From contig NZ_LNDE01000002.1 of the NCBI RefSeq assembly GCF_002866025.1, positions 124,001 to 188,000 on the forward strand: a stretch of DNA of 64,000 bases, given 5' to 3'. The translations under genes were made by a program, and so were the position numbers. Source of the stretch: Thermotoga sp. KOL6. GTDB taxonomy: Bacteria > Thermotogota > Thermotogae > Thermotogales > Thermotogaceae. The notes below the pieces were generated by a model that saw nothing but the letters and a program-made list of their open reading frames with translations, had not been told where the DNA came from and did not search any database. Positions 43,207 to 51,070 of the stretch are shown here, one piece after another; position 1 is the stretch's first letter; the number at the start of each line of letters is the position of its first letter.

Positions 43207-43270
43207 TCGTGGTCACCTCCAAATGCTTGAAATATCACAAAAAGATGATAACATGATGAAAAGAGGGGGG

Positions 43271-44149
43271 ATGATTTTGGAAGTGTTGAAAGTTGTTAAT
43301 CTGAAAAAATACTATGGCGAAGTGAAAGCGGTTGATGGGATCAGTTTTTCCGTGGAAAAAGGAACTGTGTTTTCATTTCTTGGCCCCAATGGTGCTGGAA
43401 AGACAACCACAGTGGAGATTCTAGAAGGGTTAAGAAAGAAAGATGAGGGAGAGATCTACTATTTCGGAAAAAGGAAAGAATTTTTGGATAACGATACTAA
43501 GAAGAAAATAGGGGTTTGCCTTCAGAAAAATTCATTTTTTGAAAACCTCACCGCGTGGGAAACTCTGAAACTTTTCAAAGGGCTTTACGGAAGAGGACTA
43601 GAACTTTCAGAAGTTGTTGATTTGTTTAGTCTAGAAGGGATAAGAAACAAGAGAGTGAAAAATCTCTCCGGCGGACAATTTCAAAGACTTGCTGTAGCGA
43701 TCGCTTTTATCAATGATCCTGAGATCGTTTTTCTCGATGAACCTACCACAGGACTCGATCCTCAAGCGAGAAGACAAGTGTGGGAAGTGATCAAACATTT
43801 CAAAAATCGTGGCAAGACGATCTTTTTAACAACCCATTATATGGAAGAAGCAGAGAGACTTTCGGATTACGTGTGTATCATCGATCACGGCAAGATCATC
43901 GCCGAAGGGTCACCAGATCACTTGATAAACTCTTCAGGCCTGAAAACGGTTGTAGAGTTCGACAGCGAACAGAGCATCACGGTGGATTTTCTTGAAAAAA
44001 AAGGCAGTCATTACGTTGTTGAAACAGATAAACCGGAAGAGTTAATAAAAGATCTCATAAAGAGATGGGACGTTTCAAATATTATGATCAGGAAGCCTAA
44101 TCTCGAAGACGTTTTTTTAAAACTCACAGGTAGGGATCTGAGAGAATGA
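43271..44149 (+). CDS. ABC-2 type exporter, ATP-binding subunit
   Basis: 292 residues from ATG at 43271 (a TTG at 43277 has better spacing from AGAGGGGGG and may be the real start). Walker A GPNGAGKTTT (about 43-52), Q-loop CLQKNSFFENLT, signature LSGGQFQRLAVA, Walker B IVFLDEPTTGLDPQA and the switch TTHYMEEAERL. The C-terminal 80 residues are the usual DrrA/NatA-type extension. It forms a transporter with the two following permeases, and drug or polymer export is typical of this class. Confidence 0.92.
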   Translation: MILEVLKVVNLKKYYGEVKAVDGISFSVEKGTVFSFLGPNGAGKTTTVEILEGLRKKDEGEIYYFGKRKEFLDNDTKKKIGVCLQKNSFFENLTAWETLKLFKGLYGRGLELSEVVDLFSLEGIRNKRVKNLSGGQFQRLAVAIAFINDPEIVFLDEPTTGLDPQARRQVWEVIKHFKNRGKTIFLTTHYMEEAERLSDYVCIIDHGKIIAEGSPDHLINSSGLKTVVEFDSEQSITVDFLEKKGSHYVVETDKPEELIKDLIKRWDVSNIMIRKPNLEDVFLKLTGRDLRE

Positions 44150-45228
44150 GGCGATTGATCGTCTCCATTCTGAAGAACGATTATTTCAGAAACAAAGGCA
44201 CTCTTTTTTGGAATTTCATCTTTCCGATTGTTCTATACTTAATTCTGGTTTCTATCTTCGGTGGCATGCCATCCAGTATGAATCTTAGAATAGGGATAGT
44301 TGGGGATAGCAAGATATTGAAAAGCGTTTTCGATAACCTACCATCGGGAATAAAAGTGATTGAAATCGAAGAACCTGAGAAAGCCCTGAAATATGGGAGA
44401 GTTGATGCATGTATTATCATACCTGAAAATTTTGATTCTTTGTTTTCACAAGCCCTCTTTCTTTCTAAAACAAAAGTGCGAGTTCCGGTCAGGATAACCG
44501 TCGCCTATGCAGCGGAAAGGCAAGAATCGATAGCCCTAGCCAACATTATTTCAAGTATTCTAGAATCTCTTGATTTACAGATTAGAAAACTCAAGGAAGT
44601 CAAGGTGGAATACAAAAAGAAGGAAAGGGAAAATATTAATTACTCACATTTCGTGTTTCCTGCCATTTTACTTGTAGGGATAATGTCCGTCGGCCTCTTC
44701 ACGGTTCCCTATCAACTGGTACTTTACAAAGAACAAGGCATTTTGAAAAGACTCCTCGCATCTCCTTTGAGCAAATATGGATACCTAGTCGTTCTTATCG
44801 TTTGCGGGCTCTTTGCTATGACAATGACGTCTACCGGAATCATGGTCCTCGCACGGGTGGTTTACGGAGTTTCCCGTTTGAGTTTAAATTTTTTCGGCGG
44901 TGTACTTTTCTCTTTCCTAACTTTTCTGAGCATTTCTTTCCTCATGGTTTCTTTGTTCAAAAGTTTTTCCGCTCTTGGTGCGGCTTCGCAGGTTTTCAAC
45001 CAAATTTTTATGTTCATGGGGGGATTCTACTTCGACGTGTCAAACGTTCCTTGGCCTTTGAAAGCTTTTGTTCTGGGGAATCCAGCCACGTATCTTGTGG
45101 ACTATTTGAGGGGGAATCTTGGTTACAAGATGATCTATTCGAACCACCTTTTGGTTCCAGTCATATGGATTGCTGTTTCTCTGATCCTTTTCTTGTTTAG
45201 ATGGAGGCAGGTGATGGTCGTTGAGTAA
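44146..45228 (+). CDS. ABC-2 type exporter, membrane subunit 1
   Basis: 360 residues. One N-terminal helix (LFWNFIFPIVLYLILVSIFGG, about 21-41), an external domain of about 130 residues, then five or six helices with the ABC-2 features (FPAILLVGIMSVGLF, LKRLLASPLS coupling helix, MFMGGFYFDVSNVPWPLK). ATG overlapping the ATPase stop by four bases. Pairs with the next gene as a heterodimeric channel. Confidence 0.88.
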   Translation: MRRLIVSILKNDYFRNKGTLFWNFIFPIVLYLILVSIFGGMPSSMNLRIGIVGDSKILKSVFDNLPSGIKVIEIEEPEKALKYGRVDACIIIPENFDSLFSQALFLSKTKVRVPVRITVAYAAERQESIALANIISSILESLDLQIRKLKEVKVEYKKKERENINYSHFVFPAILLVGIMSVGLFTVPYQLVLYKEQGILKRLLASPLSKYGYLVVLIVCGLFAMTMTSTGIMVLARVVYGVSRLSLNFFGGVLFSFLTFLSISFLMVSLFKSFSALGAASQVFNQIFMFMGGFYFDVSNVPWPLKAFVLGNPATYLVDYLRGNLGYKMIYSNHLLVPVIWIAVSLILFLFRWRQVMVVE

Positions 45229-46240
45229 GTTTTTAGCTCTCTTTCTCGCTATGTGGAAACAAGCTTGGAGGGATAGAACAGCTACTTTTTTCGGAGTAGC
45301 TTTTCCTGTGTTGTTTCTTTTGATATTTGGTTTCATCTTCGGGGGTTCTGGAACTTCTGCGAAGACAGCTGTTGTAGTTGCTGACTACGAACCCTCAAGT
45401 TTTTCGGATTTCGGTGATGTCTTTTCGTCTCTCGAAGAAATAAAGGATTACTACCACGAGGTAGCTGTGATAAAGAGCGATAAAATAATCTTCATAAGAA
45501 ACACAAGCGACGAATATTATTCATCTCTCCTCGATTCTTGGGAAATGTCTTTGAAAACCAGAGTGGAGAGACTCCTCAACAGATTGAATCCCGTTGTGAT
45601 TGTGGAAAAGAAGGCTGTGGGAAGCTCTAAAGAGCTCACTCCGTTCGATTACACCCTCACTGGAGTTATAGCCATTTCCCTTCTTTCAATTGGCCTTTTT
45701 GGAACGGTAGAGGTGTTTTCACACTATCGTGAGAGAGGGTTCTTGAAAAGGTTAAAAGCAACACCAATTGGAAATTTTTCTTTCGTCTTTGGTTTGATAT
45801 CAGCAAGAATGTTTTATGGTATCGTGAGTACGTCGATTATTCTAATACTTGGTGTTCTCATTTTCGACGTGCACTACTCCTTGAATGTACCTTTTTTTCT
45901 TCTTTCTGTGGTGAGCTCTGTTCTCTCCTTCATCGCGTTGGGAGCTTTTATTTCTCTCGTTTTTAAGAAATCAGAAATAGCTTCAGAAGTCGCCGTCATA
46001 ATCTTTACAATAATGATGTTCTTAGCAGGTGTATATTTCCCTGTTTCCTTCCTTCCTCGCTATCTGAAATTTGTCTCTTACTTTCTTCCTGTAAAGTACG
46101 GTGTGGAACTTATCAGATATTCCATGGGTTTTGAAATATTCCCATTCTCTCAGTATCTTTTCACAACTTCTGTGATGTTTCTACTCGGACTTGCATTCGT
46201 ATTTTATACATCTATTCTCGTTTTTAGAGAAGAAGATTAA
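45221..46240 (+). CDS. ABC-2 type exporter, membrane subunit 2
   Basis: 339 residues, homologous layout to subunit 1: N-terminal helix ([20 protein letters not shown]), external domain, then helices with [20 protein letters not shown] and [19 protein letters not shown] start inside the end of subunit 1 (8-base overlap). The two permeases are paralogues, indicating duplication within the operon. The stop overlaps the convergent Prx-nitroreductase gene by four bases. Confidence 0.88.
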   Translation: MSKFLALFLAMWKQAWRDRTATFFGVAFPVLFLLIFGFIFGGSGTSAKTAVVVADYEPSSFSDFGDVFSSLEEIKDYYHEVAVIKSDKIIFIRNTSDEYYSSLLDSWEMSLKTRVERLLNRLNPVVIVEKKAVGSSKELTPFDYTLTGVIAISLLSIGLFGTVEVFSHYRERGFLKRLKATPIGNFSFVFGLISARMFYGIVSTSIILILGVLIFDVHYSLNVPFFLLSVVSSVLSFIALGAFISLVFKKSEIASEVAVIIFTIMMFLAGVYFPVSFLPRYLKFVSYFLPVKYGVELIRYSMGFEIFPFSQYLFTTSVMFLLGLAFVFYTSILVFREED

Positions 46241-47202
46241 ACATTCCATTTGACAATTTCAGAGAGATCTTTTCTCACTCTCTCGGTGTTCTCTATTTTT
46301 CTATGTTTTTCTGAAAGAATGGCTTCATCGCCCAGAAATCCAATGGCGATAAGTGTTATAAGGATATAGTCTTCTGGTATATTCAATATGTTTTTAACTT
46401 TTACAGGATCGTATCCAGCAACAGGGTGTGCTACAAATCCCATTTGAGTTGCTTGAATGAGCAAGTTCCCAACCGCTAAACCCGTATCAAACAAAAAGTA
46501 TTCTCTTCTGTCAGATAGTTCACAGTCGAGTTTTCTTTGTGAATAAACCGCTACCAGAACGGGTGCGTTTTTCATCCAGTAATTTCCACTAGGTAAAGTC
46601 TCGTGTATTTTTGAAAGAACATTCTCATCATCCACAACCACAAAACGCCATGGTTGATTGTTCATACACGATGGAGCAAGGTGTGCGGCTTTAATGAGTA
46701 TCTCTAGCTCCTCTCTTGGTATTTTGTCCCTTTTCAAGGCTCTCCTTGCTCTTCTCCATTCTATGTATTTGTTGAGGGACAGGTCTTCTTTTATCATATT
46801 TAAGAGTTCTCTTTTTACCTCTTCTACATGACCTTCAACTTTGACCTTTCTCCATTCTCTTCTAACAAATCCCCATCTGTCGAGGATGAACGTAGACCGT
46901 ATTGTTTTTTGCCCTTCTTGAACATCGAACATCGAATGGAGTGTTCCCTCTGAATCTGAAAGGAAAGTGATTTTCAAATTGTGTTTCTCCTTGAAATTTT
47001 TCAGAACTTTTATACTGTCCTTAGAAACACCCACAATTTGTGTCTCTTCAAACTGCTCATTAGAAAAATCTATCGCTTCTTTGGTACACCCACTTGTACC
47101 GGCTTTTGGAAAGAAATATAGGATCGTGTACTTTCCATAGAGATCTGTGTGTGTAAACTTCTTCCCTTCTTCCGTCAGAAGTTCAAAGGGTTTCACTCTC
47201 AT
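46237..47202 (-). CDS. peroxiredoxin-nitroreductase fusion protein
   Basis: 321 residues. Residues 1-about 145 are a BCP/PrxQ-like peroxiredoxin with the peroxidatic Cys in [13 protein letters not shown] (the usual TPGC has Ser for Pro) and no clear resolving Cys. Residues about 155-321 are an FMN nitroreductase domain ([42 protein letters not shown]). Likely the reductase half feeds NAD(P)H electrons to the peroxidase half; an orthologous hybrid has been studied in T. maritima. The ATG at 47202 follows AGGAGGGAAAGT. Confidence 0.9.
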   Translation of the reverse strand: MRVKPFELLTEEGKKFTHTDLYGKYTILYFFPKAGTSGCTKEAIDFSNEQFEETQIVGVSKDSIKVLKNFKEKHNLKITFLSDSEGTLHSMFDVQEGQKTIRSTFILDRWGFVRREWRKVKVEGHVEEVKRELLNMIKEDLSLNKYIEWRRARRALKRDKIPREELEILIKAAHLAPSCMNNQPWRFVVVDDENVLSKIHETLPSGNYWMKNAPVLVAVYSQRKLDCELSDRREYFLFDTGLAVGNLLIQATQMGFVAHPVAGYDPVKVKNILNIPEDYILITLIAIGFLGDEAILSEKHRKIENTERVRKDLSEIVKWNV

Positions 47203-47259
47203 ACTTTCCCTCCTAGCTAAGCTAAAACTAATTCTCAACGATCATTGTACCATAAAAGA

Positions 47260-47278
47260 ACCCCGCATTGAGCGGGGT
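47260..47278 (-). terminator. terminator after nrdD
   Basis: ACCCCGC, loop ATTGA, GCGGGGT; on the minus strand TTCTTTT follows. It ends the nrdG-nrdD transcript before the Prx-nitroreductase gene. Confidence 0.75.
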
Positions 47279-47281
47279 GAT

Positions 47282-49237
47282 TCATCTTCTTATAGCCGTT
47301 GAGCTGTAGAATTGTCTCTTTGGGTATTCGATTTCTCTTCTTTCTTTGTTAAACGCTGATACAGGAACAAGATAACCTACTATCCTCATGTATTCATCTA
47401 CTTTCGGTTTTCCACAAACAGGACATCTATTTCCGTAGAACGCATGATTTTGTTCACATACACTGATCTTTGTGTTGAAAGCAAAGTACATTACTCCCAT
47501 GTCTGCTATCATTTTCACCATGTTGAACGATTCCTCTTCAGTTTTGAACGGTTCTCCAAGATTTATATGTAATATGGCACCACCGCTCACTTTCTTATCC
47601 CATTTTCCAGAGTATCTGATTCTGTTTAAAACGTCTGTGTTTGCAGCTAGAGGTATCCACTGATTGGAGTAAATCTCGAAAGGCTGTCTTTTTCCGAATA
47701 TGAACCTATCTTTGAGAGCGAGTGTTACTGCGGCCTTTTCTGCGGGAACCTGTTCTATGTTGAATGTGAATCCGTACTCTTCGTATCCTTTTTCTGCTTC
47801 TTCCCTTATGAGTTCCAACATGGTATCCACGAACTTTTCACCTTCTTCTGTATACTTTAGTCCATCGACGTCTTCTTCTGTCATATCCATTATGGAAGCA
47901 CTCTCCCAAACTCCTGTAATTCCTATCGTACCGTATTGCCTGTTCAACAACATGAGTTCATTTTCGTAAAGGGGTAGAAGCCCCTCAGAAATTCTTTCTT
48001 TTATGATCTCTCTAACCGCTGAAAGTGCTTTCTTTACGAGCTGTACTCTATGTTTCAAAATGTGGACGAATCTTTCTTTATCACCATTGCTTTCTAACGC
48101 TATCCTTGGTAAGTTTATTGTTATAACTTTGAACGAACCTATATTCAAATCTGAACCACCTATGGAGTTCATTCTCCCTTTCAGTTTTGTATCTTCTTCA
48201 TTTGAAAGTGAGAACTTTTTCAACGTCCGAGTGGAGGAAGTAAGTCTGCAACACGAGGCAACCGCATCGATTGAATCGGAAATGTACCAATTTGTATCTT
48301 GCCATTTCATATTGATTCTGTTTATGAAGCGGGCGCTATCTTCGTCCAAAAATTTTCCATCTTTGTAAAGCAAACTTGCAGTGAGAACGGGGAAGGTGAA
48401 CATCTGCCTTTCTCTTTCTTTAGAAACCCATTCCCAGTAGTGTTTTTGAAGTCTTATTATGTCTTCCACGTGGTCGGTTATTAAGGTGCCATCGGGATAG
48501 TACTCTCCATCGAAAATGGCCTTTATGTAATTCCTATCGAGATAAGTGAAATTTGTGTAAGGAGATTGTGTTGTTCTGATGGGTTGGTTGAGTGAATATG
48601 TGAGTATTTGAAAGTGCTGTTCTATATACCAGTTGAGCTTTTCAGGAGGAATGATACCTTCCTCTAAATCCTTTTTAATGTAATACCACATCCACACAAA
48701 AAAGTCTGGTAATCCAACTGCACCGGAGCTTTGATTGGATGCAAACATTACGAATTGGATTACATGTTGTATAAATGTAGAAAGGTGTTTGGCGGGTTCT
48801 GATTTTATGGTCTTTATGAAAGGAAGTCCTCTCTCAACAATCGGTTTCAAAGTGTAAGCGAAACAATAAGGCATGAGAGCAGCGTGGTGTCTATCATGAA
48901 GGTAAATAGCACCGTTTATCTGAGACTCAATGAATTCATCGGCATATTCTTTTCCGAACATTTCTTTCATCTTCTGCCAGATTCTATAAAGTGAATACAG
49001 ATAAGTGTGAGGCTTGGAAATCTCAATGAAGTAAGTACTTATATTGGTTACCCTCACATTTGCGTTGGTATCGATGGTGGATTCTATGATACCCCTTTTT
49101 ACGAATTCTTCCGTGAACTTTACCACATCGAGTTGATCCCCTAGGCCGTCCAATTGAAACATTTCGTGACCGTATTTGGAAATAAGACTGTTCAGCAAAT
49201 TTTCGAAATCATTCTCAAATGAATATCGAACTATCAC
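47282..49237 (-). CDS. nrdD: anaerobic ribonucleoside-triphosphate reductase (class III)
   Basis: 651 residues, the length of the T. maritima enzyme. Makes dNTPs using a glycyl radical. The glycyl-radical loop is MRIVGYLVPV near the C-terminus, where most enzymes have RVCGYL; the Gly is conserved. The zinc site just before it is CEQNH-x6-CPVC, that is Cys-His-Cys-Cys rather than four Cys by eye. The T. maritima crystal structure was reported to lack a radical Cys pre-positioned in the active site. Its start overlaps the nrdG end by 23 bases. Confidence 0.95.
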   Translation of the reverse strand: MIVRYSFENDFENLLNSLISKYGHEMFQLDGLGDQLDVVKFTEEFVKRGIIESTIDTNANVRVTNISTYFIEISKPHTYLYSLYRIWQKMKEMFGKEYADEFIESQINGAIYLHDRHHAALMPYCFAYTLKPIVERGLPFIKTIKSEPAKHLSTFIQHVIQFVMFASNQSSGAVGLPDFFVWMWYYIKKDLEEGIIPPEKLNWYIEQHFQILTYSLNQPIRTTQSPYTNFTYLDRNYIKAIFDGEYYPDGTLITDHVEDIIRLQKHYWEWVSKERERQMFTFPVLTASLLYKDGKFLDEDSARFINRINMKWQDTNWYISDSIDAVASCCRLTSSTRTLKKFSLSNEEDTKLKGRMNSIGGSDLNIGSFKVITINLPRIALESNGDKERFVHILKHRVQLVKKALSAVREIIKERISEGLLPLYENELMLLNRQYGTIGITGVWESASIMDMTEEDVDGLKYTEEGEKFVDTMLELIREEAEKGYEEYGFTFNIEQVPAEKAAVTLALKDRFIFGKRQPFEIYSNQWIPLAANTDVLNRIRYSGKWDKKVSGGAILHINLGEPFKTEEESFNMVKMIADMGVMYFAFNTKISVCEQNHAFYGNRCPVCGKPKVDEYMRIVGYLVPVSAFNKERREIEYPKRQFYSSTAIRR

Positions 49238-49754
49238 GATGCTCCCTCCTTTTGATAACGTTTACCATCTTTTCAAAAGTTTCTCTGTCAATATGAAGTT
49301 GGTTCTTAGAGGCTGGAAAACCATCCTGATGATACTTGTGAAGATACCTTCCGAGAACGAATTCATCAACGTATTGAACGTATTCTAGTAGTCTCTCCCT
49401 CACAATGTCTTTTGGTGTTCTCCAACTGAAAAGAAGAATCACAAGTCTGGATCCGTACTTTTCTTTGAAATGTTTTGATAGGAGAAGAACATCTTTTCGG
49501 TTGTTTGGTGCCAAAGGCTCTCCCCCAAGCAGTGCCAAAGAGACTTTTGGAAAGTGTGTCAAGAGATTGGATATCTTCTCATTGATTATTTTTAGCGTCT
49601 TTTCTGGATCTCTCTTGTACTCTTCAGAAACAAGCCATGTCTCTGGGTTATGACACATGTAGCACTTTGGTTCGGCATCGCACCCTTGAAAGTAGACAGA
49701 TACCCCAAGGAGATCTGGATGATCTCTGAATGTACCGATTCTGTTTATGTACAA
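49215..49754 (-). CDS. nrdG: anaerobic ribonucleotide reductase activating protein (radical SAM)
   Basis: 179 residues. Generates the glycyl radical on NrdD. The cluster motif is C-DAEPK-C-YM-C, i.e. C-x5-C-x2-C, in QGCDAEPKCYMCHNPETW, instead of the usual C-x3-C-x2-C; the following HNPETW is the NrdG signature. LALLGGEPLAPNN is the SAM-binding GGE motif. TTG start with GGGGG ten bases upstream. It precedes nrdD in the operon, the reverse of the enterobacterial order. Confidence 0.92.
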   Translation of the reverse strand: MYINRIGTFRDHPDLLGVSVYFQGCDAEPKCYMCHNPETWLVSEEYKRDPEKTLKIINEKISNLLTHFPKVSLALLGGEPLAPNNRKDVLLLSKHFKEKYGSRLVILLFSWRTPKDIVRERLLEYVQYVDEFVLGRYLHKYHQDGFPASKNQLHIDRETFEKMVNVIKRREHRDSSIFI

Positions 49755-49789
49755 TGGGAAAACCCCCTCTCTCGATGAGTTCCAACAAG

Positions 49790-49841
49790 ATTATACCACA
49801 ATATATTGTGGTACTATGAGTTACATATCAATAAATTGTTG
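49790..49841 (-). promoter_or_regulatory. nrdGD promoter with tandem NrdR boxes
   Basis: Box 1 is CCACAATATATTGTGG (49796-49811) inside a perfect 20-bp palindrome (49794-49813); box 2 is TATCAATAAATTGTTG (49826-49841). Their cores CAATATATTG and CAATAAATTG lie exactly 30 bp apart, three helical turns, the arrangement of known NrdR operators (consensus acaCwAtATaTwGtgt). The minus-strand -10 box TATAAT (49795-49790) abuts box 1, so NrdR bound with ATP/dATP would block polymerase. The -35 box is weak. Confidence 0.78.
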
Positions 49842-49881
49842 ATGGAGATTCTAAAACACTGGAAGAGTATGTTAATGTTTT

Positions 49882-50385
49882 TCACCATTTTTCATAATGT
49901 ATTCTTTCGGGTTTGAATCTGTCCTCTGGTTCAGGATGCTCGGCTGGATATCCCACAGGGACAAGAGCGAACGGTATAACGTGTTCTGGTATTTCGAGAA
50001 GTTTTCTGAAGTTTTTCACTCTTTCTTTATTGGGATACACACCACACCAGACGGTACCGATACCAAGCTCTGCTGCTCTCAAAAGCAGATTTTCCACTGC
50101 GGCGGAACAATCTTGTACCCAGAAACCTTTACATTCTTCAAGGGTGGGATCCCCACAAACAAGAATCACAACGGGAGCTTCTGCAGCCATTTTCGCATAC
50201 GGATGGAGTTCCGCTATTTTCCTTTTTGTCCTCTCGTCACGAATCACAACAAAGTGCCATGGTTGTTGATTGCACGCGGATGGCGCATGCATAGCTGCTC
50301 GTATCAACTCGATTACTAATTCGTCAGGGACATCCTTTTTCTGGTATTTTCTGATACTTCTTCTTTTGTAAATGATACTCATCAT
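49882..50385 (-). CDS. nitroreductase-family flavoprotein
   Basis: 167 residues. FMN motifs: YKRRSIRKYQKKDV at the N-terminus, APSACNQQPWHFVV (about 33-46), and AAVENLLLRAAELGIGTVWCGV. NAD(P)H-dependent reductase of nitro compounds, quinones or flavins; natural substrate unknown. Start likely one of the two ATGs at 50385/50382 after GGGGGTGA. Shares ancestry with the second half of the Prx fusion but lacks the peroxiredoxin part. Confidence 0.88.
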   Translation of the reverse strand: MMSIIYKRRSIRKYQKKDVPDELVIELIRAAMHAPSACNQQPWHFVVIRDERTKRKIAELHPYAKMAAEAPVVILVCGDPTLEECKGFWVQDCSAAVENLLLRAAELGIGTVWCGVYPNKERVKNFRKLLEIPEHVIPFALVPVGYPAEHPEPEDRFKPERIHYEKW

Positions 50386-50397
50386 GTTCACCCCCGG

Positions 50398-50403
50398 TAT
50401 AAT
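50398..50403 (+). promoter_or_regulatory. -10 box placing the transcript start at the HhH glycosylase ATG
   Basis: TATAAT ends seven bases before the ATG at 50411; the usual start 7-8 bases downstream of the -10 box would coincide with the ATG, and no ribosome site fits between. The -35 region is not recognisable. Confidence 0.5.
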
Positions 50404-50410
50404 TTTAAGT

Positions 50411-51070
50411 ATGAAGTTGAACGAGCTTTACAAAAAGTTAAAATCGATTCACGGTTCCGTTGGTAAATGGTGGCCTGGAACGCCCGAAGAGATAGTGATA
50501 ACAGCCATTCTAACCCAGAATACAAACTGGAAAAACGTTGAGCGTGCTATGAACAACGTAAAAAAGCGAATCAATGAAAACAATATTCTGAAAGAGTTGA
50601 ACTCCATGCCCGTTGAAGAGATCGCTGATCTCATAAAACCTGCTGGTTTTTTCAATGTGAAAGCGAATAGATTGAAGTCACTATTAGAATTTTTGAAAAG
50701 TTACGATTACAATTTGGGTCTCCTCGAAAAGGTGCCAACAAATATTTTACGAGAATCACTGCTGAAAATAAAAGGCATCGGCAAAGAAACAGCCGATGCC
50801 ATTTTGTTGTATGCATTGGAAAAGCCTGTTTTCGTTGTTGACAGCTATACAAAGAGAATTCTAGAAAGAATTTTCAACATAAAGATTTGTGATTACGACG
50901 AGATCCAGCAACTTTTTATGACGTACTATCCTCCCAATACCTCTTTGTATCAGGAACTGCACGGACTTATTGTGGAACACGCCAAAAAGTTCTGTACAAA
51001 AAACCCAAAGTGTGACAAATGTCCTTTAAACGGAGATTGTTATTTTTCACAGATGAATCGGTCTACCTGA
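50411..51070 (+). CDS. HhH-GPD DNA glycosylase, endonuclease III-like
   Basis: 219 residues. Helix-hairpin-helix with catalytic-type residues in IKGIGKETADAILLYAL, Asp in FVVDSYTKRILERIF, and iron-sulfur ligands C-x6-C-x2-C-x5-C in CTKNPKCDKCPLNGDC. At the usual catalytic lysine position of Nth (GRKTA) the sequence is GKETA, and the aspartate motif is VVDSY rather than VDTHV. That resembles the 3-methyladenine glycosylase (MagIII-like) subgroup more than true Nth. The 3' end overlaps lpd by 24 bases. Confidence 0.85.
   Translation: MKLNELYKKLKSIHGSVGKWWPGTPEEIVITAILTQNTNWKNVERAMNNVKKRINENNILKELNSMPVEEIADLIKPAGFFNVKANRLKSLLEFLKSYDYNLGLLEKVPTNILRESLLKIKGIGKETADAILLYALEKPVFVVDSYTKRILERIFNIKICDYDEIQQLFMTYYPPNTSLYQELHGLIVEHAKKFCTKNPKCDKCPLNGDCYFSQMNRST

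Noticed and set aside
42929-43270. A 114-residue N-terminal extension of the ABC ATPase subunit
   Set aside because: It runs antisense through the TauE permease gene; a start with a G-rich ribosome site exists at 43271/43277, where the ABC family sequence begins.
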